The notes: generated by a model from the sequence alone, not told the origin. Counted from the stretch's first letter, positions 9,476 through 19,187 are shown. The stretch: DNA of 64,000 nt from Mesorhizobium ciceri WSM4083 (GCF_000519305.1 NZ_JAFG01000003.1:809070-873069); one strand, 5' to 3'. Translations and numbers: made by a program.

Positions 9476-9625
9476 ATGGAATACAATTTGATGCGGGAGT
9501 TTGCTGACAGCTGGGGTCTGGTCGCCATGGCGCTCTTCTTTGTCGGCGCGGTTGCCTTCGCGCTGCGCCCTGGCAGCCGCAAGTTGGCCGACGAAGCTGC
9601 CCGGATTCCCCTTGAGGACGAGTGA
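9476..9625 (+). CDS. ccoQ: cbb3-type oxidase assembly/stability subunit CcoQ
   Basis: A 49-residue single-TM protein (hydrophobic residues 14-30, then RPGSRK and an acidic tail ending PLEDE). It lies between ccoO and ccoP, the canonical position of ccoQ/fixQ, with a GAGGAG ribosome site 8 nt before the ATG. It stabilises the CcoNOP core, particularly in oxygen. Size and position make the call firm. Confidence 0.92.
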   Translation: MEYNLMREFADSWGLVAMALFFVGAVAFALRPGSRKLADEAARIPLEDE

Positions 9626-9627
9626 TC

Positions 9628-10491
9628 ATGAGCGACGAGCACATCGACGAAATCTCCGGCGTCTCAACCACTGGCCATGAGTGGGACGGCATTCGGGAGT
9701 TGAATAACCCGCTTCCGCGCTGGTGGGTCTGGACGTTCTACATCACCGTGGTTTGGGCCATCGGCTATACCATCGCCTATCCGGCATGGCCGCTGCTGCA
9801 TTCGGCAACCAAGGGTGTGCTGGGCTATTCCAGCCGCAACGAGGTCAAGAACGAACTGGCCGCGGCCGAAGTCGCGAAGGGCAAATATGTCGCGGCGGTA
9901 GAGTCAAAGAGCGTCTCTGAGATTGCCGCGGACGACGCCTTGCGCGAATTCGCCGCCGCCGCCGGTGGCGCCGCGTTCAAGGTCAACTGCACGCAGTGCC
10001 ACGGCTCTGGCGCCCAGGGGTCAGCCGGCTTTCCCAACCTCAACGACGACGACTGGCTATGGGGCGGCACGGCCGAGCAGATCCAGCAGACGATCACGCA
10101 TGGCATCCGCTTTGCGACTGATGCGGAAACGCGGCTGTCGGAAATGCCGGCTTTCGGCGACATCATCACCGCCGACCAGATTGCGCAGGTCAGCGCCTAC
10201 GTCGCCAGCCTGTCAGGCAAGGTCCACGATGCAAGTCTGATCCAGCCGGGCGCCAAGGTCTTCGCCGACAACTGCGTTGCCTGTCATGGCGACAACGCAA
10301 AAGGCAACAAGGAGCTGGGCGGACCCGACCTGACCGACGCGATCTGGCTTTACGGCTCAGGCGAGACGGCGATCGCCGACCAGGTTCGAGCACCCAAGCA
10401 GGGCGTCATGCCAGCCTGGGGAGCGCGTCTTGGCGAAACCAAGGTCAAGGAACTGGCGGTCTACATCCATTCGCTTGGCGGTGGAGAATAG
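9628..10491 (+). CDS. ccoP: cbb3-type cytochrome c oxidase subunit III, diheme
   Basis: FixP (287 aa): cytosolic N-terminus containing HEWDGIRELNNPLPRWW, one TM helix (residues 33-53), then two cytochrome c domains with CTQCH (C121, C124, H125) and CVACH (C216, C219, H220). ATG 9628 was preferred to the in-frame GTG 9622, which lies inside the end of ccoQ. It accepts electrons from cytochrome bc1 via soluble or membrane cytochromes. It ends the ccoNOQP operon before the hairpin at 10532. Confidence 0.95.
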   Translation: MSDEHIDEISGVSTTGHEWDGIRELNNPLPRWWVWTFYITVVWAIGYTIAYPAWPLLHSATKGVLGYSSRNEVKNELAAAEVAKGKYVAAVESKSVSEIAADDALREFAAAAGGAAFKVNCTQCHGSGAQGSAGFPNLNDDDWLWGGTAEQIQQTITHGIRFATDAETRLSEMPAFGDIITADQIAQVSAYVASLSGKVHDASLIQPGAKVFADNCVACHGDNAKGNKELGGPDLTDAIWLYGSGETAIADQVRAPKQGVMPAWGARLGETKVKELAVYIHSLGGGE

Positions 10492-10531
10492 GAAGCGGGG
10501 ACCTATTCTCAACCCTTCACCTTCCAGGCGA

Positions 10532-10567
10532 CGAGGCCCGGCCCTGCCGGGCCTCGACTCTTTTCCG
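10532..10567 (+). terminator. Rho-independent terminator after ccoP
   Basis: An 11-bp GC-rich inverted repeat (CGAGGCCCGGC/GCCGGGCCTCG) with a CCT loop is followed by ACTCTTTT. It separates ccoNOQP from ccoGHIS. Confidence 0.75.
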
Positions 10568-10578
10568 GAGCGCGCAGA

Positions 10579-10592
10579 TTGACCTGCATCAA
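10579..10592. promoter_or_regulatory. FNR/FixK box upstream of ccoG
   Basis: TTGACCTGCATCAA matches TTGAY-N4-RTCAA exactly. It lies 77 bp before the ccoG start, so ccoGHIS has its own oxygen-controlled promoter after the terminator. Confidence 0.85.
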
Positions 10593-10669
10593 CGCGGGCA
10601 GGTCCATCCGGCGGCATTGTTGCCTGACGCAGTCAAATCACCGTCTGCGTGTAGAGCGGAGAAAAGTCG

Positions 10670-12229
10670 TTGCTGGACAAGACGCAGGTAGAACGGCTGG
10701 AAGCCGAGGCGGTCAATTCCGCCAGGATCCGTCAGCGCCTTTATGCTCCGCGCAAGAAGATCTTTCCAAAACGCGCCTCGGGCAATTTTCGACGCTTCAA
10801 ATGGCTGGTGATGGCGATCACGCTTGGCATCTACTATCTGACGCCATGGCTGCGATGGGACCGTGGTCCGTTTGCGCCCGACCAGGCCGTGCTGCTCGAT
10901 GTCGCCAATCGGCGCTTCTACTTCTTCTTCATAGAGATATGGCCGCAGGAATTCTTTTACGTGGCTGGTCTCCTGGTCATGGCCGGCGTTGGACTTTTCC
11001 TGATCACCTCGACTGTCGGCCGTGCCTGGTGCGGCTATGCATGCCCTCAGACGGTGTGGGTCGATCTGTTCCTTGTCGTCGAGCGTGCGATAGAGGGCGA
11101 CCGCAACGCCCGCATGAAGCTCGATGCAGGTCCCTGGACCGCGCGCAAGCTCATGCTGCGCGTGTTCAAGCACACCATCTGGCTGGTCATAGGCGCGGCG
11201 ACTGGCGGCGCCTGGATCTTCTACTTTGCCGATGCACCGACACTGCTCGGCGAGCTCTTCACCGGCACTGCGGCGCCCGTCGCCTACATCACCGTCGCCG
11301 TCCTGACGGCGACCACCTACACGTTCGGCGGGCTGATGCGCGAGCAGGTCTGCACCTATATGTGCCCATGGCCCCGCATCCAGGCAGCGATGCTGGACGA
11401 AAGTTCGCTCACCGTCACCTACAACGACTGGCGCGGCGAACCGCGTTCGCGTCATGCGAAGAAGGTGCAAGCCACAGGACAGTCCGTCGGCGACTGCGTC
11501 GACTGCAATGCCTGCGTCGCGGTCTGTCCGATGGGGATCGACATCCGCGATGGTCAGCAGCTCGAATGCATCACCTGCGCGCTTTGCATCGACGCCTGCG
11601 ACGGCGTCATGGACAAGCTCGGCAAGGAGCGTGGGCTGATCTCCTACGCAACGCTCTCCGATTACAACGCCAACATGATGCTGGCGACCGCGGGCGGCGC
11701 CAATTCGGTCAATCCGTCGCTGGTCAGGACGGCTGATGGCCTGTTCTCCGATAAGGTTTCGCATTTCCATATCCGCAAGATCTTTCGGCCGCGCACCTAC
11801 GTTTACATGGGTATGTGGTCGCTGATTGGCCTCGGCCTGCTCTATTCGTTGCTGACCCGCGACCGGCTCGAAGTGAACGTGCTGCATGACCGCAATCCGC
11901 AGTTCGTGACGCTGTCCGACGGTTCGATCCGCAATGGCTACACCGTCAAGCTGCTCAACATGATCCCCGAGCCAAGGACGATCGTCGTCACGATGCAGGG
12001 GCTGCAAGGGGCTGACATGAGCGTCGTCGGCGACGACATCCCGGCAGGCCGCTCCTTCGCCATTCCAGTCGAGCCCGACCGTCTGAAGATGCTGAAGGTC
12101 TTCGTGCGCCAGCCGGCGGAGCAGATCCGGGGCACCGCGCAGATCTTCACGTTCCGGGTCGAGGACAGAGCGAGCTTCGAGGCGGACGAATACACCGCCA
12201 CTTTCAACGCGCCGGAGATCGCCAGATGA
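10670..12229 (+). CDS. ccoG: cbb3 oxidase maturation protein CcoG (FixG), ferredoxin-type
   Basis: A 519-residue membrane protein with several TM helices, WCGYACPQ and CTYMCPW motifs, and two 4Fe-4S ferredoxin motifs in tandem (CVDCNACVAVCP and CITCALCIDACD). The C-terminal 150 residues form the periplasmic Ig-like FixG domain. CcoG reduces Cu(II) for the copper site of cbb3 oxidases. The start is TTG 10670 with GGAGAAAA upstream; no ATG lies nearby in frame. The stop overlaps ccoH (ATGA). Confidence 0.94.
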   Translation: MLDKTQVERLEAEAVNSARIRQRLYAPRKKIFPKRASGNFRRFKWLVMAITLGIYYLTPWLRWDRGPFAPDQAVLLDVANRRFYFFFIEIWPQEFFYVAGLLVMAGVGLFLITSTVGRAWCGYACPQTVWVDLFLVVERAIEGDRNARMKLDAGPWTARKLMLRVFKHTIWLVIGAATGGAWIFYFADAPTLLGELFTGTAAPVAYITVAVLTATTYTFGGLMREQVCTYMCPWPRIQAAMLDESSLTVTYNDWRGEPRSRHAKKVQATGQSVGDCVDCNACVAVCPMGIDIRDGQQLECITCALCIDACDGVMDKLGKERGLISYATLSDYNANMMLATAGGANSVNPSLVRTADGLFSDKVSHFHIRKIFRPRTYVYMGMWSLIGLGLLYSLLTRDRLEVNVLHDRNPQFVTLSDGSIRNGYTVKLLNMIPEPRTIVVTMQGLQGADMSVVGDDIPAGRSFAIPVEPDRLKMLKVFVRQPAEQIRGTAQIFTFRVEDRASFEADEYTATFNAPEIAR

Positions 12230-12723
12230 CCGCCAAAGCTCAAAAGCCCCGGGAATTCACCGGCAGGCACATGTTGGCCATCATCCTTGCCTTTTTCGGG
12301 GTGGTCATCGCGGTCAACCTGACGATGGCGACGCTCGCCAACACAAGCTGGACCGGCCTTGTTGTAGAAAACACCTATGTAGCGAGCCAGCAGTTCAACA
12401 AGAAGGCTGAGGAAGGGCGGGCGCAGGCAGCGCTCGGCTGGACCGGGAAACTGACCATCGCATGGGGCGAGGTCCGCTATAGCCTTGCAGACGGCGCCGG
12501 CAAGCCAGTTGCGTTGCATGGCGTCAGGGTGCTGTTTCGCCATCCCGCCTACGAAAAGGAGGACGAAGCCGTCACGCTTGCTCTCGCCTCGGGCCAGGAA
12601 TTTGCTGCGCAGCACGTGCCGAAGGACGGCGTCTGGATCGTCGAAGTCGACGCCGACGCCGGTTCGGCCGAGCCCTACCGCGACGTCCGCAGGGTCATGA
12701 TTTCCCATGGAGCGCTGAAATGA
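12226..12723 (+). CDS. ccoH: FixH/CcoH cbb3 oxidase assembly protein
   Basis: A 165-residue protein with one N-terminal TM helix (about residues 15-37) and a periplasmic FixH domain (conserved WTGLVVENTYVASQ and the FRHP region). Stop/start overlaps with ccoG and ccoI (ATGA at both ends) mean coupled translation. It is needed for assembly of the oxidase; its biochemical role is poorly defined. Confidence 0.92.
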   Translation: MTAKAQKPREFTGRHMLAIILAFFGVVIAVNLTMATLANTSWTGLVVENTYVASQQFNKKAEEGRAQAALGWTGKLTIAWGEVRYSLADGAGKPVALHGVRVLFRHPAYEKEDEAVTLALASGQEFAAQHVPKDGVWIVEVDADAGSAEPYRDVRRVMISHGALK

Positions 12724-15008
12724 GTTGTTGTGCACCGGGCGCCGAAATGGCGCTGGATCTGGTCAACACCGGATCGGTCCTGCCGTCCACCCAGGAGATC
12801 AGGCTGGCGAGCCGATCGCTTGGCGATGATCTCCGCCAGACCGACCTTTCGGTCCCCACAGTTCATTGCGCGGCCTGCATCCAGGCGATTGAGACAGCGC
12901 TGGGAAAGCTCGAGAATGTCGAAGACGCGCGTGTCAACCTGTCGACGAAACGGGTCGCGGTGCGCTGGCGTGGGAACGAAGTACCACCATTCGTCGCCGC
13001 GCTGGGCCGGCTGGGCTACCAGGCACATCTGTTCGAAGCCGACACCGATGCGAAGGACAAGGTGCTATCGGAGCTTATCCGCGCCGTCGCCGTTGCCGGC
13101 TTTGCGGCGGGCAACATCATGCTGCTCTCGGTGTCAGTCTGGTCCGGCGCCGACGGCGCGACGCGCGATTTGTTCCACTGGGTCTCGGCACTGATCGCCA
13201 TTCCCGCCCTCGCCTTCGCCGGCGGCATCTTCTTCAAATCGGCGTGGAATGCGCTGCGCCACGGCCGCATGAATATGGACGTGCCGATCGCTGTTGGCGT
13301 GTCACTAGCCTACGCCATGAGCCTCTATGAGACGGTCACCCATGGCGACCATGCCTATTTCGACGCGTCGGTGTCGCTACTGTTCTTCCTCCTGATCGGC
13401 CGCACGCTCGATCACGTGATGCGCGAGCGCGCTCGGACCGCGGTGAAGGGGCTGTCACAGTTGGCCGCGCGTGGCGCCATGGTGCTACGCGGCGACGGCG
13501 CAAGGGACTATTTGCCGGTTGGAGAGATCGAACCAGGGATGCAACTGCTTATTGCAGCCGGCGAAAGAATCCCCGTCGACGGCAAGATTGCGTGTGGAAC
13601 ATCGGACGTCGACTGCTCCCTGGTCTCCGGCGAGAGCACGCCCAGAAGCGTGTCGCCAGAAGATACCGTTCAGGCCGGCGTGCTCAACCTTACGGGTCCG
13701 CTGACGATAGAGGCGACTGCCGCCGCGAAGGATTCGTTCCTGGCGGAAATGGTTCGGCTGATGGAGGCCGCCGAGGGCGGTCGCGCACATTACCGCCGGA
13801 TCGCCGACCGCGTTTCAGCGCTCTATGCTCCTGTGGTTCATCTCACCGCCTTCGTGACATTCGTTGGCTGGATGGCGGCGACAGGCGACTGGCACCGGGC
13901 GATGACGATCGCCATCGCTGTTCTCATCATCACGTGCCCCTGCGCACTTGGCCTCGCCGTGCCGATCGTTCAGGTGGTCGCCGCGCGGCGCCTGTTCGAG
14001 AACGGCATCATGGTCAAGGACGGCTCGGCCATGGAACGCTTGGCTACAATCGACACGGCGGTGTTCGACAAGACCGGCACGCTCACACTTGGACAGCCCC
14101 GGCTCGTCAACGCGGCCTCGATCGATCCCGCCATGCTGGAAATCGCAGCCGGCCTGGCCGCGCATTCGCGCCATCCATATTCAAAGGCTATTGCGGGCCT
14201 TGCCGCTAGCAGCAGCCAGAACAAATTCGATAAAGTCACCGAGCACCCAGGATTCGGGATCGAAGCTACCGCCGCTGGAAGCATCTGGCGGCTGGGCCGA
14301 CGCGGATGGGCGGGCTGGAAGGCTCGAACTGGCGGTGAAGGCAGACATGGCTACGGTGGAACAGTCCTGACGGAAAACGGGATGATTGTTGCATCCTTTG
14401 TTTTCGAGGATGCGCTGCGCGTCGGCGCCAGAACAGCCATCGACCAGCTGCACAATGCCGGTCTGTGCGTGGAAATGCTGTCGGGCGACACCGCCAAAGC
14501 CTGCTCGGAGGTTGCGGACGTTCTGGGTGTCGACGACTTCGTTCCGTGCCTGCTGCCGTCCGGCAAGGTCGAACGCATCGAGACCCTGGCGAGAGACGGT
14601 CACAAGGTTCTGATGGTTGGCGACGGCCTCAACGACACGCCTGCACTGAGCGCGGCGCATGTCTCGATCGCACCGGCCACCGCAGCCGACATTGGCCGCA
14701 ACGCGGCCGACTTCGTATTCCTGCGCGAAAGCCTGCTGGCTGTGCCTCTCGCGCTGGACGTCTCGCGCAAGGCGGGTCACCTGATCCGCCAGAACATTGC
14801 GATTGCGATCGTCTACAATGCCGTCGCCGTGCCGATCGCCATCCTGGGCCACGTCACCCCTCTTATCGCAGCGATCGCCATGTCTGCTTCCTCGCTCCTC
14901 GTGATCGGAAACGCGCTGCGTCTGCAGAATTCCAGGCAAAGTTCGCCGGCGAAGAATGTTCGGCGCGACAGGCGTTCCGACATCACCAAATTGGCACAGT
15001 CCTCATGA
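12720..15008 (+). CDS. ccoI: Copper-translocating P1B-type ATPase CcoI (FixI)
   Basis: A 762-residue P-type ATPase that exports Cu+ for insertion into the cbb3 oxidase. In order: N-terminal HMA domain with VHCAACIQ, TM helices, the ion-path CPC in TCPCALGLA, the phosphorylation site DKTGTLT, the nucleotide-domain HP dipeptide (SRHPYSKA), and the hinge GDGLNDTPAL. The HMA motif is CAAC. It lies between ccoH and ccoS with ATGA overlaps on both sides, which separates it from CopA-type detoxification pumps. Confidence 0.94.
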   Translation: MSCCAPGAEMALDLVNTGSVLPSTQEIRLASRSLGDDLRQTDLSVPTVHCAACIQAIETALGKLENVEDARVNLSTKRVAVRWRGNEVPPFVAALGRLGYQAHLFEADTDAKDKVLSELIRAVAVAGFAAGNIMLLSVSVWSGADGATRDLFHWVSALIAIPALAFAGGIFFKSAWNALRHGRMNMDVPIAVGVSLAYAMSLYETVTHGDHAYFDASVSLLFFLLIGRTLDHVMRERARTAVKGLSQLAARGAMVLRGDGARDYLPVGEIEPGMQLLIAAGERIPVDGKIACGTSDVDCSLVSGESTPRSVSPEDTVQAGVLNLTGPLTIEATAAAKDSFLAEMVRLMEAAEGGRAHYRRIADRVSALYAPVVHLTAFVTFVGWMAATGDWHRAMTIAIAVLIITCPCALGLAVPIVQVVAARRLFENGIMVKDGSAMERLATIDTAVFDKTGTLTLGQPRLVNAASIDPAMLEIAAGLAAHSRHPYSKAIAGLAASSSQNKFDKVTEHPGFGIEATAAGSIWRLGRRGWAGWKARTGGEGRHGYGGTVLTENGMIVASFVFEDALRVGARTAIDQLHNAGLCVEMLSGDTAKACSEVADVLGVDDFVPCLLPSGKVERIETLARDGHKVLMVGDGLNDTPALSAAHVSIAPATAADIGRNAADFVFLRESLLAVPLALDVSRKAGHLIRQNIAIAIVYNAVAVPIAILGHVTPLIAAIAMSASSLLVIGNALRLQNSRQSSPAKNVRRDRRSDITKLAQSS

Positions 15009-15160
15009 CAACCCTTGCCTACCTCATACCTGTGGCCCTCTTCCTTGGTGCGCTTGGACTGGGGGGCTTCCTGTGGGCTTTAAAGAGTGGCCAGTACGAA
15101 GATCTTGACGGCGCCGCCGAGCGGGTCCTTATCGATCGGGAAGACAAGCTGGACTGCTGA
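15005..15160 (+). CDS. ccoS: cbb3-type oxidase assembly protein CcoS (FixS)
   Basis: A 51-residue single-TM protein: N-terminal helix residues 5-26, then WALKSGQYEDLDGAAERVL, the hallmark of CcoS. Its ATG overlaps the ccoI stop. It is required for cofactor insertion (heme b and Cu) into CcoN. It is the last gene of ccoGHIS. Confidence 0.93.
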   Translation: MTTLAYLIPVALFLGALGLGGFLWALKSGQYEDLDGAAERVLIDREDKLDC

Positions 15161-15304
15161 TCGAAAGCCAAGTAGCCCCGATAATGGCGGTGAGGCAGAA
15201 AACTACACCGCCGCATGTCCCTGTCTAGAATAGACCCAAAGCTGGAATAAAGCGCAACATTGCCGTGTCCGAAGTCGCAGCTTGCCGGGTTTAACTCTTT
15301 CAAT

Positions 15305-15318
15305 TTGCGCCAGCGCAA
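15305..15318. promoter_or_regulatory. NnrR box upstream of nirK
   Basis: TTGCGCCAGCGCAA fits the TTGCG-N4-CGCAA site of NnrR-type regulators. It lies 66 bp before the nirK ATG. Identical half-sites occur at 19262 and 20316. Confidence 0.75.
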
Positions 15319-15383
15319 AGAAACGCCGCGTCAGGTCAGGTAAATTCTATTCATCCGCAACGGTTGATAGACAGGAGACTGAC

Positions 15384-16490
15384 ATGTTCACGCGACGCGA
15401 AGCCCTCTTCGGAGTAGCCATCGGCGCTGCCGCCGTGGCGGCGATGCCGGCATTTTCCGCAACGGCCCCTCAAGCAGACATCAGCGCGCTCCCCCGGGAA
15501 AAGATCAAGCTCGTGGCACCGCCCTTCGTGCATCCGCACGATCAAGTCGCGAAGGGCGGACCGAAAATCGTCGAGTTCACCATGACGATCGAGGAGAAGC
15601 CTGTCGTCATCGACTCCGACGGCACGACGCTCAATGCGATGACCTACAATGGTTCGATCCCCGGCCCGCTGATGGTCGTGCATCAGGACGATTATCTCGA
15701 GCTGACGCTCATCAATCCCGACACCAACTCACTCGCTCACAACATCGACTTCCACGCCGCGACCGGCGCTCTGGGCGGCGGCGAGCTCACGCTGATCAAT
15801 CCCGGCGAACAGGTGACCTTACGCTTCAAGGCGACCCGCTCGGGGACGTTTGTCTATCACTGCGCGCCCGGTGGCGCGATGATCCCTTGGCATGTCGTCT
15901 CCGGCATGAGCGGCGCAATCATGGTCTTGCCGCGCGATGGGCTCAGGAACGACAAGGGCGAACCGGTAAAGTACGACAAGATCTTCTACATCGGCGAGAA
16001 CGACTTCTATGTTCCGCGCGACGAGAAGGGCAATTTCAAGAACTACGAATCGGCCGGTGACGGGTACGACGACATCGTCAAGGTCATGCGCGGACTGATC
16101 CCGACGCATGTCGTGTTCAACGGCAAGGTCGGTTCCCTGACCGGCGACAACGCGATGAAAGCCAAGGTCGGCGAGACCGTGTTGATCGTCCATTCACAAG
16201 CCAACCGCGATACGCGGCCGCATCTGATCGGCGGTCATGGCGATTATGTCTGGGAACAAGGCAAATTCGCCAACCCGCCGGCCAAGGACCTGGAAACCTG
16301 GTTCATCCGCGGCGGCTCGGCTGGCTCGGCGCTCTATACGTTCCTGCAGCCGGGTGTCTACGCCTACGTCAATCATAATCTGATCGAGGCTGTGGAACTC
16401 GGAGCGACCGCTCACTTCATGGTCGAGGGCGAGTGGAACGACGACCTGATGACGCAGGTCGAGGCGCCTAAACCCATCGCCACCAACTGA
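15384..16490 (+). CDS. nirK: Copper-containing nitrite reductase, NO-forming
   Basis: A 368-residue periplasmic two-cupredoxin enzyme that reduces nitrite to NO. A Tat-like signal (FTRREALFG, then a hydrophobic stretch, cut near FSA) begins at ATG 15384 with AGGAG upstream. Type 1 Cu ligands are H119, C160, H170 and M175; type 2 ligands are H124, H159 and a later His in [12 protein letters not shown]. Catalytic Asp is D122. The [11 protein letters not shown] loop is one residue longer than in Alcaligenes NirK. Expression is probably under NnrR (box at 15305). No nor genes are in the window. Confidence 0.95.
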   Translation: MFTRREALFGVAIGAAAVAAMPAFSATAPQADISALPREKIKLVAPPFVHPHDQVAKGGPKIVEFTMTIEEKPVVIDSDGTTLNAMTYNGSIPGPLMVVHQDDYLELTLINPDTNSLAHNIDFHAATGALGGGELTLINPGEQVTLRFKATRSGTFVYHCAPGGAMIPWHVVSGMSGAIMVLPRDGLRNDKGEPVKYDKIFYIGENDFYVPRDEKGNFKNYESAGDGYDDIVKVMRGLIPTHVVFNGKVGSLTGDNAMKAKVGETVLIVHSQANRDTRPHLIGGHGDYVWEQGKFANPPAKDLETWFIRGGSAGSALYTFLQPGVYAYVNHNLIEAVELGATAHFMVEGEWNDDLMTQVEAPKPIATN

Positions 16491-16504
16491 CGGCACTCCA
16501 ATTT

Positions 16505-16529
16505 GCCCGGACGGCGTCGCTGTCCGGGC
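16505..16529 (+). terminator. Intercistronic hairpin between nirK and nirV
   Basis: An 8-bp perfect stem (GCCCGGAC/GTCCGGGC) with a 9-nt loop lies 15 bp after the nirK stop. There is no T tract, so it may stabilise nirK mRNA or attenuate nirV rather than terminate fully. Confidence 0.4.
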
Positions 16530-16542
16530 ATGGACAAGAGCC

Positions 16543-17412
16543 ATGTCTCCTTTCATCCTCAAGGTTGCCTCGGTCGCCATGGCGGCCGCAACGGTTCCGA
16601 TGGGCTTGGCCGCCATCGGCTGGAGCGGACATCGGCAATCCCACCCTGCCGCCATGACGGTCACCTTGGTCCCCGGTTCGATCACCTATCCCCTGCCGGG
16701 GGAGTTCCTGAGCGATGGACGCCCGCAAGCCAATCCCCGGCTCAGGCGACAGTTCAACAAATCCATCGAAATCATGGCCTATCAGGTCAGCGTGTCCGAT
16801 TATGCGAATTGTGTAGCGGCTGGCGCCTGTCAGCCGGCACAGGAGACGCGCGCGATCCCGAGCAATGCTCCCGTGACCGGAGTGAGCTATCTCGATGCCA
16901 ATGCCTACGCGCAATGGTATTCGAAGGCGACCGGCGACGACTGGCGGCTGCCATCCGACGAGGAATGGGCATTTGCCGCGGCGGAGCGGTTCGCAGGCGA
17001 ATTCGAGGGTGTCGAAAACGACGCCAACAACCCCGCCAGACGTTGGCTCAGCAGTTACAAGGCCGAGGTGGACCTCAATCGCAAACCGGATCCTTTGCCC
17101 AAGGGTCGTGGCTCGTTTGGTTTCAATTCCCTGGGCCTCGCCGACTTTTCCGGCAACGTCTGGGAGTGGACTTCGACCTGCTACATCCGCACCACATTGG
17201 CTGCGGATGGAAACGGTGTGGTAAGTTCGGTCGACAATTGCGGCGTCCACGTCCTTGAAGGGCTTCACAGAGCCTATATGTCGAACTTCGTCAGTGACGG
17301 GAAAAGCGGAGGCTGTGCCGTTGGCACGCCTCCCGACAATCTTGGATTCAGGCTGGTCCGGGATCATCGGGGATGGGCGAACCGTATCCTGGGCTACCTC
17401 GGCATTGCCTGA
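16543..17412 (+). CDS. nirV: NirV, formylglycine-generating-enzyme-like (SUMF1) protein
   Basis: A 289-residue protein with an N-terminal signal or anchor (residues 5-27) and an FGE-sulfatase fold. Landmarks are VSVSDYANCVAAGAC, NAPVTGVSYLDANAYAQWY, WRLPSDEEWAFAA, SGNVWEWTSTCY and NLGFRLVRD. NirV genes commonly follow nirK in rhizobia. The molecular role is unknown; it has been proposed in NirK maturation. It begins 52 bp after nirK and shares its NnrR-type promoter. Confidence 0.88.
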   Translation: MSPFILKVASVAMAAATVPMGLAAIGWSGHRQSHPAAMTVTLVPGSITYPLPGEFLSDGRPQANPRLRRQFNKSIEIMAYQVSVSDYANCVAAGACQPAQETRAIPSNAPVTGVSYLDANAYAQWYSKATGDDWRLPSDEEWAFAAAERFAGEFEGVENDANNPARRWLSSYKAEVDLNRKPDPLPKGRGSFGFNSLGLADFSGNVWEWTSTCYIRTTLAADGNGVVSSVDNCGVHVLEGLHRAYMSNFVSDGKSGGCAVGTPPDNLGFRLVRDHRGWANRILGYLGIA

Positions 17413-17470
17413 CAAATCAGAAGCGGCTGCTCCATTCGCGTTTTTGACGATCGCCTGCTCTCCGGCCGCC

Positions 17471-18646
17471 TCACCGCGCCTTTGGCGTCATCAATGCAGT
17501 TCCGTAGACCAGGATGAAGCCGCTAAATGCCGCCGCCCAGGCAGCACCCGCCATGTCGATCATCGCCCCCGAGGGGACGAAGGCGGCCAGGATTCTCAAT
17601 GATCCCGCGAGCAGGACGGCTGCGAAGATGAACGAGGCGCTTCTTCCAGCCTTGAGCTCTCGCCCGGTGTGCCCGAGCGTTGCGCGGGTCATCACAGCAA
17701 GCGTCATGGCGCCGACCGCACCAGTTCCGAGTGCGTGGAACCCTGCAGCGGCCGGCACCGTGGCAGGAAAGAAGATCGACGCCGAAACGAAGGCAAGACC
17801 GAGAGGCACAAAGGCATATGCAAGATGGAGGATGAGCACCAGCCGATCCCGCAATGTGCGCTCGCCAGCCCAGCGCGACAGACGCCACGCCTGGCAGATT
17901 GCGGCGACGGCCATAAGCATTCCCGAGGAGCTGTTGACGGGAGCGAACGTCCATGCTCCCAGCGCGATGGCTGAGATGGCTATTGATGCGATGTCAAAAC
18001 GGTCGAACGGCGCAGGCAGCCTGCCAGGATTTTCGCGGACGAGCCAGTTGCGGGTGAAGCTCGGAATGATGCGCCCACCGATCAGCGAGATGAGCATGAT
18101 CGCCGCAGCCATACCGAGCCTGCGGCTGAGGTCGGATGTGCCCTGAAGATGCGCCTCGAGGTGGAACGCGCCGTTGGCACCAGCCAGGACGGCAAGCGGC
18201 AGCAGCACCTTGAGATTGCGCCAGTTGCGTCCCGCGACGATCTCGCGGGCCGCCGCGGCAGCGACAGCAAGCAGAAAGGAGCCATCGATCACGGCTGCCG
18301 CTTCCCAGCCGATATCCGCCGAGAAGAAGACCGCGACACGGCCGGCAAGCCACAGGACTACCAGCGTCAGCAGCGGCAGGCCTTGCACGGGCAGCCGGCC
18401 GGTCCAGTTCGGGATGGCGGTCAAGAGGAACCCGGTAACGATCGCCGGCAGATAGCCGAACAGCATCTCGTGAATGTGCCAGTCGACGGCAACGAACGCA
18501 CTGTGGGCATCGAGTTCGCCGGCATACATCGGCAGCCAAAGCAGAATGGAGAGCGCGGCATACAACGACCCGAGCAAGAAGAAGGGCCTGAATCCGTAGG
18601 AAAGAAATGCGGGTCCGGTGTAGGCCCGCAGGCGTGGAATTCCCAT
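17471..18646 (-). CDS. nnrS: NnrS family heme-copper membrane protein
   Basis: A 391-residue integral membrane protein with about 12 hydrophobic segments. Conserved NnrS features are LSYGFRPFFLLGSLYA near the N-terminus, VDWHIHEMLFGY, GGRIIPSFTRNW, and HALGTGAVGAMTLAVMTRATLGHTG near the C-terminus (key parts given). ATG 18646 gives family length; the frame is open further upstream. NnrS lowers nitrosative stress. It lies downstream of pseudoazurin on the same strand, close to nirK and nnrR. Confidence 0.9.
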   Translation of the reverse strand: MGIPRLRAYTGPAFLSYGFRPFFLLGSLYAALSILLWLPMYAGELDAHSAFVAVDWHIHEMLFGYLPAIVTGFLLTAIPNWTGRLPVQGLPLLTLVVLWLAGRVAVFFSADIGWEAAAVIDGSFLLAVAAAAAREIVAGRNWRNLKVLLPLAVLAGANGAFHLEAHLQGTSDLSRRLGMAAAIMLISLIGGRIIPSFTRNWLVRENPGRLPAPFDRFDIASIAISAIALGAWTFAPVNSSSGMLMAVAAICQAWRLSRWAGERTLRDRLVLILHLAYAFVPLGLAFVSASIFFPATVPAAAGFHALGTGAVGAMTLAVMTRATLGHTGRELKAGRSASFIFAAVLLAGSLRILAAFVPSGAMIDMAGAAWAAAFSGFILVYGTALMTPKAR

Positions 18647-18667
18647 GATTTGCGTCTCCAAATGAAC

Positions 18668-18706
18668 AGGGCCGGATGAACCGCCGCCCTCGGTCCGTCC
18701 GGCCCT
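18668..18706 (-). terminator. Hairpin between pseudoazurin gene and nnrS
   Basis: A 9-bp stem (AGGGCCGGA/TCCGGCCCT) with a 21-nt spacer lies 44 bp after the pseudoazurin stop. There is no strong T run. Partial termination would make pseudoazurin more abundant than NnrS. Confidence 0.45.
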
Positions 18707-18749
18707 CGCCTGCCCTTCATGCGGCAGGCATGGCTGTATCGATTGCCGG

Positions 18750-19187
18750 TCAGTTGGCCGGGACCTGGCTGAACAGGTCGGCGAACACCGTCTTTGCCTT
18801 GCCTGCATGTTTGACCGTCTTGGCTGCGTCGAGGTTGACCGGCTTTCCGACAACGATCAGGGCGACCATGCCCATGCCGTAGTGAGGCGCGCATTTGACG
18901 CCGTACACACCTTCCTGGGTCAGTGTGACGGTGATCTCCTCGTTGGGCTTTCCCTTGAAGGCTTCGGCGCCGTCCGGAAGCATGCCCTTGATCGACTCCG
19001 CGTCATGGCTCTTGTCGGTCGGCACGAACTTGACGGTGTCGCCGGGTGCTGCCTTGACGAAGGCGGGCTGGAAAACCATGGCGCCTTTTTCGCCCTTGTT
19101 GAGCATCTGCACCACATGCTCTTCGGCGCTTGCGCCGCCGGCGAGCGCGAGGAGGGAGATTGCGGCAGCGAGGATGGAGAGTTTCAT
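18750..19187 (-). CDS. Pseudoazurin (blue copper electron carrier)
   Basis: A 145-residue periplasmic cupredoxin. The signal peptide [20 protein letters not shown] ends before AEEHVV. Type 1 copper ligands are H61 (KSHDAES), C99, H102 and M107 ([10 protein letters not shown]). It donates electrons to NirK. ATG 19187 with AAGGAC upstream is used; the preceding TTG is also in frame. An NnrR box (19262-19275) lies 75 bp upstream and is shared with divergent nnrR. Confidence 0.93.
   Translation of the reverse strand: MKLSILAAAISLLALAGGASAEEHVVQMLNKGEKGAMVFQPAFVKAAPGDTVKFVPTDKSHDAESIKGMLPDGAEAFKGKPNEEITVTLTQEGVYGVKCAPHYGMGMVALIVVGKPVNLDAAKTVKHAGKAKTVFADLFSQVPAN

Noticed and set aside
10589..12007. 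472-residue minus-strand open frame opposite ccoG
   Set aside because: It is a high-GC shadow of ccoG; no domain motifs, while ccoG shows clear 4Fe-4S and family motifs.
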